From Chloranthus sessilifolius (Eukaryota; Streptophyta; Magnoliopsida; Chloranthales; Chloranthaceae): a stretch of 64,000 bases of DNA. The position numbers and the translations under genes are program-made. The notes below the pieces were generated by a model. It did not search any database and had not been told where the DNA came from. It worked only from the letters and a program-made list of their open reading frames with translations. Position 1 is the stretch's first letter, and each line of letters opens with the position of its first letter. Below are positions 43,130 through 55,114 of the stretch, in pieces. The stretch spans positions 82,684,646-82,748,645 of the forward strand of contig CM037585.1 of NCBI GenBank assembly GCA_021018995.1, written 5' to 3'.

Positions 43130-46100
43130 GTACGCTAACTGTATATGAGAAAGGATGTTTCGTTGGATATGACGCTAGAGTGTTGATAGACCCGGGGTCT
43201 ACCCACTCATTCGTCACTCCACGATTTGCCAAGAGAATGAAGATTATTCCAGAGGCGTTGGATTTTGTCCTATCTGTGTCTATTCTGACTGGAGAGTTAG
43301 TGGACACGGAGCTAGCTTGCAAATCCGTCATAGTAGCAATTCGAGACCTGGATGTGCATGAATTGGAGGCAAAGTTGATACTGCTGGACATGCAAGGGTT
43401 TGATGTGATCCTTGGCATGGACTGGTTGGCGCAGCATTGTGCAACGGTCGATTGCAAGAACAAGGTTGCCATCTTCAGACCCAACACAAGAAGATCATTT
43501 CGATTTCAAGGAGTGAGGTCATCACATATGCCACTGATCTCAGCAGTAAAGGCCGAGCGAATGATCAGGAAGGGTTGCAGTGGATACTTGGCTTTCTTAA
43601 AGGAGGACAAGGAAGAAAAGAACGTCATCTCTGAGATCGCAGTTGTGCGAGACTTCGCCGACGTCTTTCCAGAAGAGTTGTCTGGATTACCTCCAGAGAG
43701 AGAAGTAGAATTCGCCATTGACTTAGCACCGGGAATGGAGCCTGTTTCAAAAGCACCATATACAATGGCTCCTGCTGAGTTGAAGGAGTTGAAAGAGCAA
43801 CTACAAGAGCTCATGGACAAGGGGTTTGTCAGACCGAGCATGTCTTCGTGGGGAGCACCAGCCTTATTTGTCAAGAAGAAGGATGGGTCAATGCGTCTAT
43901 GCATTGACTGTCGACAACTGAACAAACTCACTGTGAAGAACCGCTACCCTTTGCCTAGAATTGACGATCTGTTTGATCAACTGCAAGGAGTGAGATATTT
44001 TTCCAAGATCGACTTGAGATCTGGATACCATCAGTTGAGGGTCAAGGCAGAGGACATCCAGAAGATAGCTTTCAGGACACGGTATGGACACTATGAATTC
44101 CTTGTGATGCCGTTTGGGTTGACGAATGCTCCGGCATCTTTTATGGATCTGATGAGTCGTAGTGTTCGTTGATGATATCTTGATATACTCCAAATCCAAG
44201 ACGGAACACGAAGAACATTTGAGGATTGCTCTACAAATGCTACATGAACACCAATTGTACGCCAAACTCAGCAAATGTGAGTTTTGGTTAGAAGAGGTTA
44301 GCTTTTTGGGACATGTTGTCTCAAAGCACGGTGTCATCCAGAGATCCAAGAAGATAGAAGCAGTGGTTAAATGGGAGCAACCAAAGACAGTGATCGATGT
44401 CCGAAGTTTTCTTGGGTTAGCAGGCTATTATCGACGTTTCGTCGAGGGGTCTTCAAAGATATCGGGACCTCTCACGAAGCTGACACGAAAGGATTCAAGG
44501 TTTGAGTGGAGTGAGGCATGCGAGAAGAGTTTTCAAGAACTCAAGACGAGACTCACTTCAGCTCCAATGCTAGCGATTCCTTCAGGCAGTGGAGGATACG
44601 CAGTGTATAGCGATGCATCATATAATGGGTTGGGTTGCGTGCTTAACCAACATAAGAAGGTGATAGCTTACGGATCAAGACAGCTGAAAGAACACGAGAA
44701 AAATTACCTGACTCACGACTTGGAGCTAGCAGCAATCATTTTTGCACTGAAGATTTGGAGACATTACTTGTACGGTGAAATGTTTGAGATTTTTACCGAC
44801 CATAAGAGCCTCAGATACCTGTTTACACAGAAAGAGCTCAACATGAGACAGCGCAGATGGATGCAGTTCCTCAAGGATTATGATTGTTCTATACAGTACC
44901 ATCCAGGCAAGGCTAACGTAGTAGCCGATGCCTTGAGTCGGAAGAGTTCAGCTCAGTTAGCTTGTTTGATTTTGGGTATGCATCGGTGGAAATTATTGGA
45001 AGACCTGACACTCTATGATGCAAACATTGAGTCGAAAGCTACAGGATCCTTTTTGGCTAACATATCAGTGAGACCAGTAATATTTGAGCATATCCACGAT
45101 CTACAGATGAAAGATCCGACGTTAACAAAGATTCATCAAGATGTGATTGAAGGCATCAGGCCGGACTTCTCAGTGAAAGAAGATGGTTCTTTATTGTTCA
45201 AGGGCCGTCTCTGCATTCCGGACAATGCCGACCTAAGACGAACGATTCTTGATGAAGCCCATAAGTCAAATTATGCTATCCACCCTGGTAGCACCAAAAT
45301 GTACCAAGACTTGAAAAAGAACTATTGGTGGAGAGGTTTGAAGCAAGACGTGGCCGAATACGTGTCACAGTGTTTGACCTGTCAGTAGGTGAAGATTGAC
45401 CATAGGCATCCTGCTAGACTATTGCAGCCTTTACCAATACCAGAATTGAAGTGGGAATCGATCTCGATGGATTTCATTGTTGGATTACCGCGTACTGCCA
45501 AGAGATACAATGCCATTTGGGTAGTCGTGGATCGATTGACCAAATCAGCGTACTTCTTGCCTTACAATACGATGTATACGGCAGGAAGACTGGCAGACTT
45601 ATACATGAAGGAGATCGTACGGTTACACGGAATTATGAGCAGCATAGTTTCAGATCGTGACCCACTGTATACATCTAAATTTTGGAAGATATTTCAAGAA
45701 GGAATGGGAACGCGCCTGGACTTCAGTTCAGCTTTTCATCCTCAAATTGATGCGCAAACAGAGCGAGTGAACCAGGTGATCGAAGACATGCTGAGAGCGT
45801 GTATGCTAGAACTTCAAGGGTCATGGGAGCAGCACCTACCGTTGATTGAGTTTGTGTATAACAACAGTTTTCAGACGAGCATTGGAATAACACCATATGA
45901 AGCTTTATATGGACGGCGATGTAAATCGCCCATCAATTGGGAAGAAACCAGGGAGAAATTTGTGTTAGGACCCGAGTTACTTGAAGACAATGCCACCTAT
46001 GCTCGTATGATAAGGGCCAAACTCAAAGCAGCTTAGAGCAGACAGAAAAGTTATGCTGACATCAAGCGGACTAGTGTCGACTATAAAGTGGGTGAACACG

Positions 46101-46512
46101 TGTTTGTGAAAGTGTCGCCTATGAAAGGCGTGATGAGGTTTAGCAAGAGGGGGAAGTTAAGTCCTCGTTATCTTGGACCATTTGAAATTTTGGGTCGCGT
46201 AGGCGAAGTTGCTTACCGCATTGGATTACCACTACTATTTGATCGGGTACATAATGTTTTCCACGTATCGATGCTCAGGAAGTACGTGAATGATCCATCT
46301 CATGTGTTAGGAAGTCAACCTTTGGAGATGCATGAGGAATGAGCATGATAGAAGAACCGGCGGAGATTTTGGATCGAAAGGAACAAGTACTACGTACTAA
46401 AGTGATTCCCTTAGTGCTTGTTCGATGGAAGAATCATCCGACCGAAGAGGCTACGTGGGAACGAGAAGCCGATGTGAAAGAATAGTATCCGAGCTTGTTT
46501 GCGACAATTTGA
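43130..46512 (+). pseudogene. pol of the nested Tekay-like element: protease, RT, RNase H, integrase, chromodomain
   Basis: Protease has [16 protein letters not shown] near 43180. RT has [20 protein letters not shown] near 43900, [14 protein letters not shown] near 44125 and VDDILIYS near 44170; a small deletion plus frameshift at about 44157 removes roughly a dozen residues just before the catalytic VDD. RNase H starts with [12 protein letters not shown] near 44600 and includes TDHKSLRYL. Integrase has YVSQCLTCQ near 45380, VDRLTKSAYFLP, SDRDPLYTSKF near 45655 and the Glu near ERVNQVIEDML. The chromodomain (VIPLVLVRWKNHPTEEATWE) ends at TGA 46510-46512. Further breaks: TAG 45386-45388, TAG 46034-46036, one-base loss near 46341, TAG 46483-46485. 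Confidence 0.93.
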
Positions 46513-46688
46513 GAGTCAACATGGTAACACCGCAAGCATGTTGCGGATTCTCATCGTTTATGTAATTCAATGATGACCAGATGGTCAATGTATTCAATGA
46601 GAAATCGAAAAAAAAAATTTGAGATCAATATCACCAAGGAAATAAAGAACAAAAAGGAACAACAGAATTCGAGAAGTCGGGGTAAAAC

Positions 46689-47363
46689 TGATTAATCGAT
46701 TTTTCAAATCGATTAATTGATTTGAGGATTCGATTAATAGAGTTTTGATCGACTAATCGACTGGCATCAGCCAGTGAGGAAAAATATTGACAGATGAAAA
46801 TTTTGATTAATTGAGGGAATTCGATGAATCGATTTTGTAAATCGATTAATCGACTGGCAGAGGCCAGTGAGCCTGATATTTGAAAGATTTAAAGTAACAG
46901 CGAATTCGATTAATCGATCTAAGTTTCGATTAATCGAATTTGGATTTCGATTAATCAATCTTGAGATTCGATTAATCGAATAACTTAAGGGATTTTCAAT
47001 GAGAAATTGAGTTATATGCAATTTTGATTAATCGATGACGATTTCGATTAATCGATTTGTAATTCGATTAATCGAATTGGAAAATTCGACTAATCGAGTT
47101 ATTTGAAGGACCACGCGATTTTGACTAATCGAAGTAAAATTCGATTAATCGATTTTAAAATTTTGATTAATCGACTGGCTAACACCAGTGAGCTAAAAAT
47201 TTTGAAATTTTAAACGGCTACGATTTCGATTAATAGATTTTGTATTTCGACTAATCGATTTTGGAAATCGATTAATCGATTTTGGAAATCGATTAATCGA
47301 TTTCGAGCGCCTTAGCTAGTTTTACAACTTGATTAATCGACCTTGAGAAATCGATTAATCGAA
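46689..47363 (+). repeat. TCGATTAATCGA palindrome array downstream of pol
   Basis: About 25 copies (exact and degenerate) of the same dodecamer as in the LTR, including the companion phrase GACTGGC...GCCAGTGAG three times. Copy number exceeds that of either LTR. It ends 9 bases before the TATA box. Confidence 0.93.
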
Positions 47364-47371
47364 CCAGGGCC

Positions 47372-47379
47372 TATATATA
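47372..47379 (+). promoter_or_regulatory. TATA box before the extra ORF
   Basis: TATATATA-type box in GGGCCTATATATACATGAG. A transcription start would be expected near 47405, followed by a CT-rich leader (CTTCTTCCTCTTCTCC) and the ATG at 47599. Confidence 0.6.
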
Positions 47380-47598
47380 CATGAGTTGGGGTTTTGGTGC
47401 CCATTCGAAACTTTTACATTTGGGCGCCATTCTTCTTCCTCTTCTCCAACCGACCAAGCACTCTAGGGTTTGCACTTTTTCCATCAATTTTGGATCAGAT
47501 TGAGTACCATCGCATCATAGACCTAAGGTAAACCCTAGCATTTCATTTTCTTCAAATTCCAAATTGTAAACCCTAGCTTTCCTTCAATTTTCACCATA

Positions 47599-49147
47599 AT
47601 GCCGCCGAAAACCCGATTGTCTTCAAAGAAGGCAACCACTAAGCTCCCAGTCCGGCGTAAGAACGCCGCACCGCCACCACCTACCCCACCACCCGTGAGG
47701 ACTCCGTCACCATCGGCATCGGACACCACGTCCGGGTCGACGAGCGCAGCTTCGCGTGAGTCTTTACGAGAATCCACACCTATGCCACCACCACCCACCA
47801 ATGTGGTTCAATCCAACGAGTGGTGGGCAGCTAAGACCATTGGGTTCGATCACTATCGACCCAACCCTATTCACAAACCCCCATGTGCAGGGTGAGACCA
47901 ATTGGGCCCGTAACTACTTAGAAAAGGCCGGTCTCACCAACCTTTTGAAACTGACCCGTGGGTCCTACTACCCTCGGTTGGTTCGACTGTTTTACCAGGG
48001 CCTTACCGATGGCCCTACCGACGACGTGGTCTTGACCAAGATAGAGGGTTGAGACTACACCATTACACGTCGCCACGTCCATAAGGCACTTGAGTGCTAT
48101 TTGGATTTTGTCCCTGAGACTACCCTATTCCCACCGTTCCCAGAGGAGGTGGATGTTGAAGAAATCATAAGGGACATGACCAAGGGGAAGCGGGGTTCGG
48201 GCACCGCAATTCGGAGGGTAGACTTACCTCCGTATATGTGGATGCTCGACTCCATCATTAAATGCAACCTCTACCCGATGTGACATGATACCGAATGGGT
48301 AGATTTGGTTCAACAAGCACTTTACACGGCTTACAAGGGCCGTTGGTTCGATGCCACCACGATCATCCTCGGGGGGATGAGGTACATGAAGGGCAAGCTG
48401 ATGAAGGGAAACCTAAGGCCCAAAGAAAAGATGCCCTATGCTCGGCTCATCTCGAGCATATTGGAGAGCTATTCCGACGCTCCGGCGTACACGATATCGC
48501 CCCACGAGGTGCGGGCGACGGACAAGATCAAACGGTTCTCACACTCCTCATGGAACCGTAGTTACAACCTTCTGAAGAAGGTCTTACCAGCAGTGGGAGT
48601 AGCTGAGGGCGCAGTTGTAGCACCCCCACCACCACAGCTAGACCTACCAGCCGGCAGAGCACCACCAGTAGAGGAGGCTCCACCTGTTATTCCACCGGCT
48701 GCGAGCCAGCCTATTATCCCACCTCCCACCACATCAGCTACACCACCACCTAGATCCACCCCGGTGACGCCAACTTCATCTCATCGCCGACCCGCAGCTC
48801 TTTCCGGCCCTACTATAGAGGACGTGTTGGCACGTATGGAGGCCAACAACGCACGCATGAATCGCCGAATGGATTTCCTCATGTACCACACCATGAGGCA
48901 TATCTACCCACATGATTACCAGCGATGGTCAGCTGAGGAGGCGGCGTGGACCGCCGGATATACTGCCTTCCACAGCGGTACCGCATTCCGCCTGCGTGCT
49001 GCCGAGGCTAGTACTTCCACTTTTGCACCACTTTCGCCGACCGAGACGCCACAGCCACCACCGTCGACTACGATTAGCCATCCACCCCGGAGCCAAGACC
49101 TGACCACCGCTACCCCGGCCGGCAATGAGACCAGCCAGCCCCCATAG
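47599..49147 (+). pseudogene. extra sense ORF between pol and 3' LTR, plant-transposon-protein-like
   Basis: Starts MPPKTRLSSKKATTKLPVRR, a basic then Pro/Ser-rich N-terminus. A shift near 47880 leads into a central domain with NWARNYLEKAGLTNLLKLT, YYPRLVRLFYQGLTDGP, LPPYMWMLDSIIKCNLYP and MRYMKGKLMKG. A proline-rich linker and a helical segment (TIEDVLARMEANNARMNRRM) follow, and the frame stops at 49145-49147. Two TGA codons (48050-48052 and 48281-48283) stand where Trp is expected. The intact product would be about 510 residues. The central part resembles, from memory, the 'putative plant transposon protein' / Athila ORF-1-like domain found beside plant retroelements; no function is known to me. 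It is GC-richer than pol, suggesting a separate origin. Confidence 0.7.
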
Positions 49148-49484
49148 CTCCGCCAGCTCAGATGGAACAGCCTGCTCCACCACCCGACCAGTCTGGCGAG
49201 GGGACGGCATGAGCCTTGGACTGCCATACTTTTCATTGTATTTTGGTTGTATGAAAAAAAAAAAAATTTGGTTGTACTATGGGTTCAATTGATGTAAATC
49301 TTTTGTAAATTTTTTGTTAATTAATATAATGATTTTGTAAATTTTCTAGTGCAATTATATTTTTATGCTATGTGTGTCTATGTGATATGTTGTGTTAATC
49401 AACTGGTCCACCTCACCCAAGAGTGTGAGGGGGGGGAACCCAGACCGCCGCACCTTTGGGTTATTTTCGAGGATGAAAATTCCC
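49148..49484 (+). other. 3' leader between extra ORF and polypurine tract
   Basis: Contains A-rich and TTTTGTAAATTTT words that could serve as a polyadenylation region for the extra ORF. No coding sequence. Confidence 0.4.
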
Positions 49485-49497
49485 AAGGTGGGGAGGA
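49485..49497 (+). other. polypurine tract
   Basis: AGGTGGGGAGGA-type purine run immediately before the 3' LTR start; primes plus-strand synthesis in LTR retrotransposons. Confidence 0.8.
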
Positions 49498-52041
49498 TGT
49501 AATATCTCGAAAATTATACGTTAAACAGTGACCTCGAGATCCGTGCCCAACTGGTCATAGGTTTGACCATGTAAGAGTTCACGAGTTGACGTAGGATAAG
49601 ATGAACGGATGAGATATTTGAATTTAAGTGAATGTGTGGAATGTGACGAAATCTGGAGTCACATACACCTACTTCTGGTGTATGTGCTCAACACACAGGT
49701 TGGAGGGGAGATAAAAAGGGTTTAATAGCCCTAGTTTCTCTTTTGTTTGGTTGTTGAGAGAGTGTAAAGAAGTGAGAGAGAGGAGATCATAGTTAATGCA
49801 AGGAGTTATTGTGGGTGATTGGAAGGGGATTCAAGCATTTAAAAGGTCGATTCGACACGAAGGATCCGCTCAAGCTAAAGCTGGAACCCTAGCTAGCCTT
49901 TCCTACCCCTTGACCTAATCAATTTGAGATTGATTGAAGGTAAAATCTTTGTGAATTCAATACATAAGTTATGGGAGTTTAATTGTAGTTAGGAATGGGT
50001 TAAATCATAGGAGAAAGGCTTAGAAAAAGAAAGAAATTACAATGGAAAAGATTTGGAAGAACAGTCCAAAGGGGGGCTGAATCTGGCCAAATCGATTAAT
50101 CGAAATTGGGTTTCGATTAATCGATTTTCGCCAAGAAGTTGAAAAGTCAAAGAAACCCAAATTCGATTAATCAAACTGAGATTCGATTAATCGACCTTGG
50201 ATTTCGATTAATCGATTTAGGTGTCGATTAATCGACTGGGAACCTCCAGTGGCTGGAGGAAAGTGGTTTGGGGAAATCGACTAATCAAATTGGGATTTCT
50301 ATTAATCGATTTCGGATTTCGATTAATCGATTTGAAATCGATTAATCGATTTTGGGAATTCGATTACTCGAATTGAGAATCGCACTTAAAGAGATGAGAA
50401 TTTCGATTAATCGATTTGGGACTCAATTAATCGATTGGGAATCTCGATTAATCGATTAATCAATTTTGGATATCAATTAATCGATTTTGGGAGTCGATTA
50501 ATCGAATTAGATTTGATTAATCGACTTTGGAGTTCGATTAATCGACTGACTTAATTTTTGTTGACTTTTTAGTTTGACTTCAAGATTCTCGGAGGGTCTT
50601 GGACCTTCCTTGTTGTATCTTTAATGATGTGTTACATGTGTTATGTTGTACCATAGGTGGTACGTATGATCATGGGCACAAGGAGCCACGTGGGACCTTG
50701 ATGCGTGATTTATCAGAGACTTGAGGTAGGGAACACCTTGAACATGTACTTTAATTTGCAAGAGCATGTATGTAGTGATATAGAATCAAATTGAAAACTA
50801 TTTTATTGCTTAAAGTTTTGTGAAAAGTGTGTGTGAGTGACATCAATAAGAGCATCTAATAATGAGTCATCCCTAGGGGATGAGGAAGTGAAGTAATAAG
50901 AGCATCAGGTGTGATGCAAGTGAATAGATACATCCTAGGGATGTATCTAAGATTGAATAATGTCTGATAGGGCCTAACTGATATAAGATACCACACTTAC
51001 ACGGTGAATAACTATATGTAAAGCACCTGATATTTTTGTTATTTGAGGTTTGATACGATACCCCACCGACGTTGGATACCCACGACGACGCGACAGATAT
51101 CCGTGGATCGACACAGGCAAAACCGTAGGCTGCTATGAGGCGACAAGACTACCAAAGAAGGACATCCCAAGGATGTTGTGATATGTTTGAAACCCTGCCA
51201 CCGATCCCCAGGGGAAAGGGGCTTGGGTACTAATTGTATTCCCAGGGAATACGTTTAAAACTATCTATATAGATGACGATGAAGGGTATCTCATCGGGGC
51301 TCGATGCTATATTGCTCGGGGATTACTTAAGTTGAAAGGTTAAGTTTTGCTTTAGGCCTATTCAGTGTCATTCATGATTAATTAAAAGACATGTGTAACT
51401 ACCAGTAAAGTGTGATCATAAATTTCTTGCTTTTCAACTATTTTTCTCAATATCTGCATAGTCACATCATGCTTAGAATATCATGGAATATATGTGAGGT
51501 TTTAATCTATATGTTCACTGCGTTTTGTTCCCTATTAAGCTAGGATGTAGCTCACCCTTTAGACTATACGTCGCAGGTCCACTATTAGCAGCTGCTGAAG
51601 CTTTAAGGGACGTTGACCCTGGTGAGTCGGACCTTGCACCTGGTGACGAGTTGGAGCCGCCTCCTGAGGACTTCTTCTAGAGGACTCCGTTGTGTATCTT
51701 TGAGAGTTTCTGTGAGCTTATTTGATACGGCTTAGTATGTCAAGCCTTATTTTTGTTAAACAATGTAATTAAATTATGGGATTATTCTTTTGGGGCGAAC
51801 CATCTGTGATGATTGGCAATCATCGATGGTTCGGATCGGTTCTCCATTCATGCAGGGGCATGAAGGCAGAACTCTCTTTTGAGAGGTTTTTAAAATAATA
51901 TTTACTCTGCAATTTTAGTTATTATTTTCAGTTCATTATTGTTGCTTGATATACCAGTGTTCCGTGCTTAGTCAAGGGGCACGGTCAAGATGATCGTGCT
52001 GATGGCACGGGTTTCGGGGTGCCGAAAACCGGGCTGTCACA
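49498..52041 (+). mobile_element. 3' LTR of the nested Tekay-like element
   Basis: Begins TGTAATATCTCGAAAATT and ends CCGGGCTGTCACA, 2544 bases. Carries the palindrome array at 50091-50543 and an open acidic mini-exon at 51577-51680. One block (51065-51161) differs from the 5' LTR far more than the rest. Confidence 0.93.
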
Positions 52042-52944
52042 GTTTAGGTCGATCGATTGAGAGAATTGAAATTTTTATTTTTTATTTTTTTTTTTCAAAT
52101 TTTTTTAAGATTTTTTTTTTATATAAATTCGAAATTCAAATTCAAATTCAAATTTAAAATTCAAGCTTCAAAATCTAAAAGAAAACCTATAAATCCTCCA
52201 AATCCTAACAAAAATCCTACAAAAGAAAAGAAAGGAAAGAAATAAAATCCTACATAAGAAGGAAAGAAAATAAAATCCTACTAATTCAAAACCAAAATCA
52301 AAATTTAAATTTTAAAATTCAAATTCAAATTCAAAATTCAAAGTTTGAAATTCAAAATCAAAATTCAAATTCAAATTCAAATTTAAAATTCAAGTTTAAA
52401 AATCTAAAAGAAAACCTATAAATCCTACAAATCCTAACAAAAATCCTACAAAAGAAAAGAAAGGAAAGAAATAAAATCCTACCCATCCTATAACTCCTAA
52501 AAGGTAATAACTAAAGATCCTAAAAATAAAATCTTAAAGATCCTAAACTATTCTAAAAATCCTAAAAGATCTTACAAATCCTAAAAATAATAAAAGATCC
52601 TATAAAAGAAAAGAAAGGTAGAAAAGTAAATCCTACAAATCCTACAGAAGAAGGAAAGAAAATAAAATCCTACTAATTCAAAACCAAAATCAAAATTTAA
52701 ATTTCAAAATTCAAATTCAAATTCAAAATTCAAATTCCAAATCAAAATTTAAATTCAAATTCAAAATTCAAAAGTTAAAATTCAAATCTCAAATTTCGAA
52801 ATTCAAAATGTAAAATTTCAATTTTTTAATTTTTTTTCTTTTTTTTTTTAAATTTTTTTAACTAGTAAAAATAATGATTTAAATCTAAAGAAATTCTTAA
52901 AATTAACTATCTATTTCTAAAATTTTTGAATTTTCTAAATCCAA
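52042..52944 (-). repeat. Athila untranslated leader with AAATTC-rich duplications
   Basis: Blocks such as AAAATCTAAAAGAAAACCTA recur about 228 bases apart (about 52167 and 52396), and AAATTCAAATTCAAATTC words occur throughout. It is non-coding on both strands. It belongs to Athila and continues, across the nested element, at 38966. Confidence 0.75.
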
Positions 52945-52962
52945 TCCCCGGCAATGGCGCCA
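52945..52962 (-). other. Athila primer binding site, tRNA-Asp
   Basis: The plus strand reads TCCCCGGCAATGGCGCCA, matching the 3' end of plant tRNA-Asp (TCCCCGGCAACGGCGCCA) with one change. Confidence 0.9.
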
Positions 52963-52965
52963 AAA

Positions 52966-54274
52966 ACTTGTGATTTTGAATGTGTTTTAAACTCGCAAGT
53001 GCACGAATCAGATTATAGTCAGTGGGTGCAGAGTACGAGATCGTTCCCACGAAGATTGGTTAGAAAATTATAAAGAGAAAATAGTAATTAATTAAAAGAA
53101 CTAGCACAGATTTAGTACAAGATTTAAACTAGCTTACAAATTTTCAAGAGTGTGAAATAAATAAATAAATAACAATGTACTGAAATTTAATGCAAGATAT
53201 AAAGCGAGGTTTGGGATGCTAAATCCTCCCATCCATGGTCTAACATTTACCATCATAGATCTAACTGGTTAAAATTCAAGCGATGCAAGACACAAGATTG
53301 TTGTTCTTTCAAAACCGCAAAAGAAATCGGCAAAACATTCACCGTAAAAGAAACTTAGTTCTAATGACGATAAATAAATGTCACAGTCAAAATGAACAAA
53401 ATATTCACCGTAAAAGAAATTTAATTCTAATGACGATAAATAAATGTTACAAACCAAATGAACAAAACATTACCATAAAAGAGGTTTCTAATAACAATGA
53501 ATAAATGTCGCAAATATTAACAATAAAGAATCCGGTGTAAATTTTAAATCACAGATCCGCGTTCATGGGAAGAGCATGACTAAATCCCATACCTTAGAAA
53601 TGGTGTTCGGTATTTACATAGATCGGTAAGAACAAATAAGCGATAAAACCACAATGCACCAAACATTTAATTCCAACCAAAGATCTATGATAAATAAATG
53701 AAACCTAGAATGGAATTCATTAGATCCCAATCCTCAAAGAAATTTAGCCACACATACTAGAAATGAATAACATAATTGAAAGACAAATTGAAATGAATAT
53801 TAAAATACCGTAAAAGATGTTTCACAGAAATCCATAAAAGCTTTAATCCAACTGGTACAATCCTTCTTTGAGTGCAGAAATTAAACTAATTTAGGTTCTA
53901 GAACTAGGAAATGGAAGAATAGTACCTGAAAAATAAAAGGGAAAGCTGAAAGAAAGCTAAAAAAATTCTTAGAAAATTAAAGCTAAAAAAAATATATCCC
54001 TAAAATCAATTCTCCAGTTTGCTTAAATAAGGTCTCAGCGCCAGATTTGAAATTCAAAAATCAAATTTGAATTTTAAATTTCAAGAACCATTAACTCCTT
54101 TGCTACAATATTCCAATGTTTGTTGTTCTTATGCTCTTTTATGCTTTCAAATGCATCCAATGGTCAAATATTTCTGAAATAATTAGAACTTCATAAATAT
54201 GTCAGAATGCCCTCATCGGATGGCTAAATGTAGGCTTAAATGAGTGAAATATGGTCATATTTCACTACTCATCA
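52966..54274 (-). mobile_element. Athila 5' LTR
   Basis: Pairs with 29741-31050 and carries the same 66-bp subrepeats (about 53330-53520). Its end ATCA abuts the GTTAC target duplication at 54275-54279. Confidence 0.93.
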
Positions 54275-54306
54275 GTTACCCTTGGGAAAGAGGTCAGTAC
54301 TGAACA

Positions 54307-54309
<3 letters not shown>

Positions 54310-54364
<55 letters not shown>

Positions 54365-54369
54365 TATAT
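54310..54369. repeat. (TA)n microsatellite
   Basis: TA dinucleotides with one CA interruption near 54359. Confidence 0.95.
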
Positions 54370-54631
54370 TGGCAGTGTGGTAATGCTCATTTTTATATGA
54401 AGTTGTGAGGGGTGTTTGTCCCAAGCATTTTCCCAGTCATTGAAATGGCCTAGGTATGTTTGTATTGGTATTTGTATGATAAATTCGTTGTATCAATTGA
54501 GTAGTTTATATGATCTATGTGATCTTTAACGAGAATCACACATCTATTATTTAAAGTAAGGTAATAAGTGCCTTTATTCTTTATCCGTGTACTTTATATT
54601 TGTTATTTGAGAAGATTAAAATATTATTTAG

Positions 54632-54763
54632 GAATTTGTGGAGGCAAGACAGACTGCTGGATGTTATAAGGCCCCTCCTTGTCATTGGTCTCCAGCTCCT
54701 CCTTTGGAATTAAAAGGAGCTCCTTCTCATGATGCTTTAGCTGCAAATGCAGGATTTACTTAA
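54632..54763 (+). pseudogene. exon-like fragment, unidentified
   Basis: After TATTTAG the frame reads EFVEARQTAGCYKAPPCHWS, PAPPLELKGAPSHDALAANA and stops at TAA 54761-54763. The acceptor and ungapped frame look like a real terminal exon. I do not recognise the protein. Confidence 0.4.
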
Positions 54764-55114
54764 CTCCCTACTAAATGCAAACTGCAAGCTGCTTCAGCAA
54801 ACTAATTTTATCAGTTTAGGCCCTTTCTCTCCCAACTTTATTAGAAATGTAGTAGATAACCCTGTAGACCGAATTGACTGTTAAGTGTGGCATTGCAAGC
54901 CATCTGAGTTTCTTATAGCTAAAATCAAATTTTTAACTTTGAAAAAGTTTATTTATTCATATACCGAGAACATTTTCCAATTGTTGGAAGTTAGGGCTTG
55001 GGTGCACCTCGAACATTGGTGGAGTTAGGCGCCATTCTATAATTTTTTTGCGAGATTTCTCAGTATGAGACACTTCAATATTAGATTTCATCTAAAAACC
55101 ATTCTCGCATACAT
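54764..55114. other. no gene recognised
   Basis: Non-coding between two exon-like fragments. Confidence 0.4.

Larger units (their letters stand above)
38967..52041 (+). mobile_element. Tekay-like chromovirus nested in Athila, with an extra 3' ORF
   Basis: Order: 5' LTR 38967-41493, PBS 41496-41508, gag from 41586, intron 42962-43129, pol to 46512, palindrome array 46689-47363, TATA 47372, extra ORF 47599-49147, polypurine tract, 3' LTR 49498-52041. Flanking 5-mers are ATTTA (38962-38966) and GTTTA (52042-52046), a target duplication with one change. It is 13.1 kb, long for this lineage because of the LTRs and the extra 3 kb downstream of pol. It lies in Athila's leader, in the opposite orientation. 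Confidence 0.93.
29741..54274 (-). mobile_element. Athila-type Ty3/gypsy retrotransposon containing a nested Tekay-like element
   Basis: LTRs lie at 29741-31050 and 52966-54274. The 5-bp duplication GTTAC flanks the element perfectly (29736-29740 and 54275-54279). The PBS matches tRNA-Asp, the usual Athila primer. Gag, protease, RT, RNase H and integrase read right to left on the minus strand between 38938 and 33221. A 13,075-base plus-strand element (38967-52041) sits in the untranslated leader between PBS and gag, so Athila inserted first. Its own length without that insertion is about 11.5 kb. Confidence 0.95.

Noticed and set aside
47535..49236. Minus-strand glycine-rich frames opposite the extra ORF
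   Set aside because: Shadows of proline/GC-rich codons; the plus strand has the consistent domain and leader.
52030..52046. Alternative 3' LTR end at TGTCA (52039)
   Set aside because: It would give CAGTT as downstream target site, which does not match the upstream ATTTA; the end at 52041 gives GTTTA, four of five matching.
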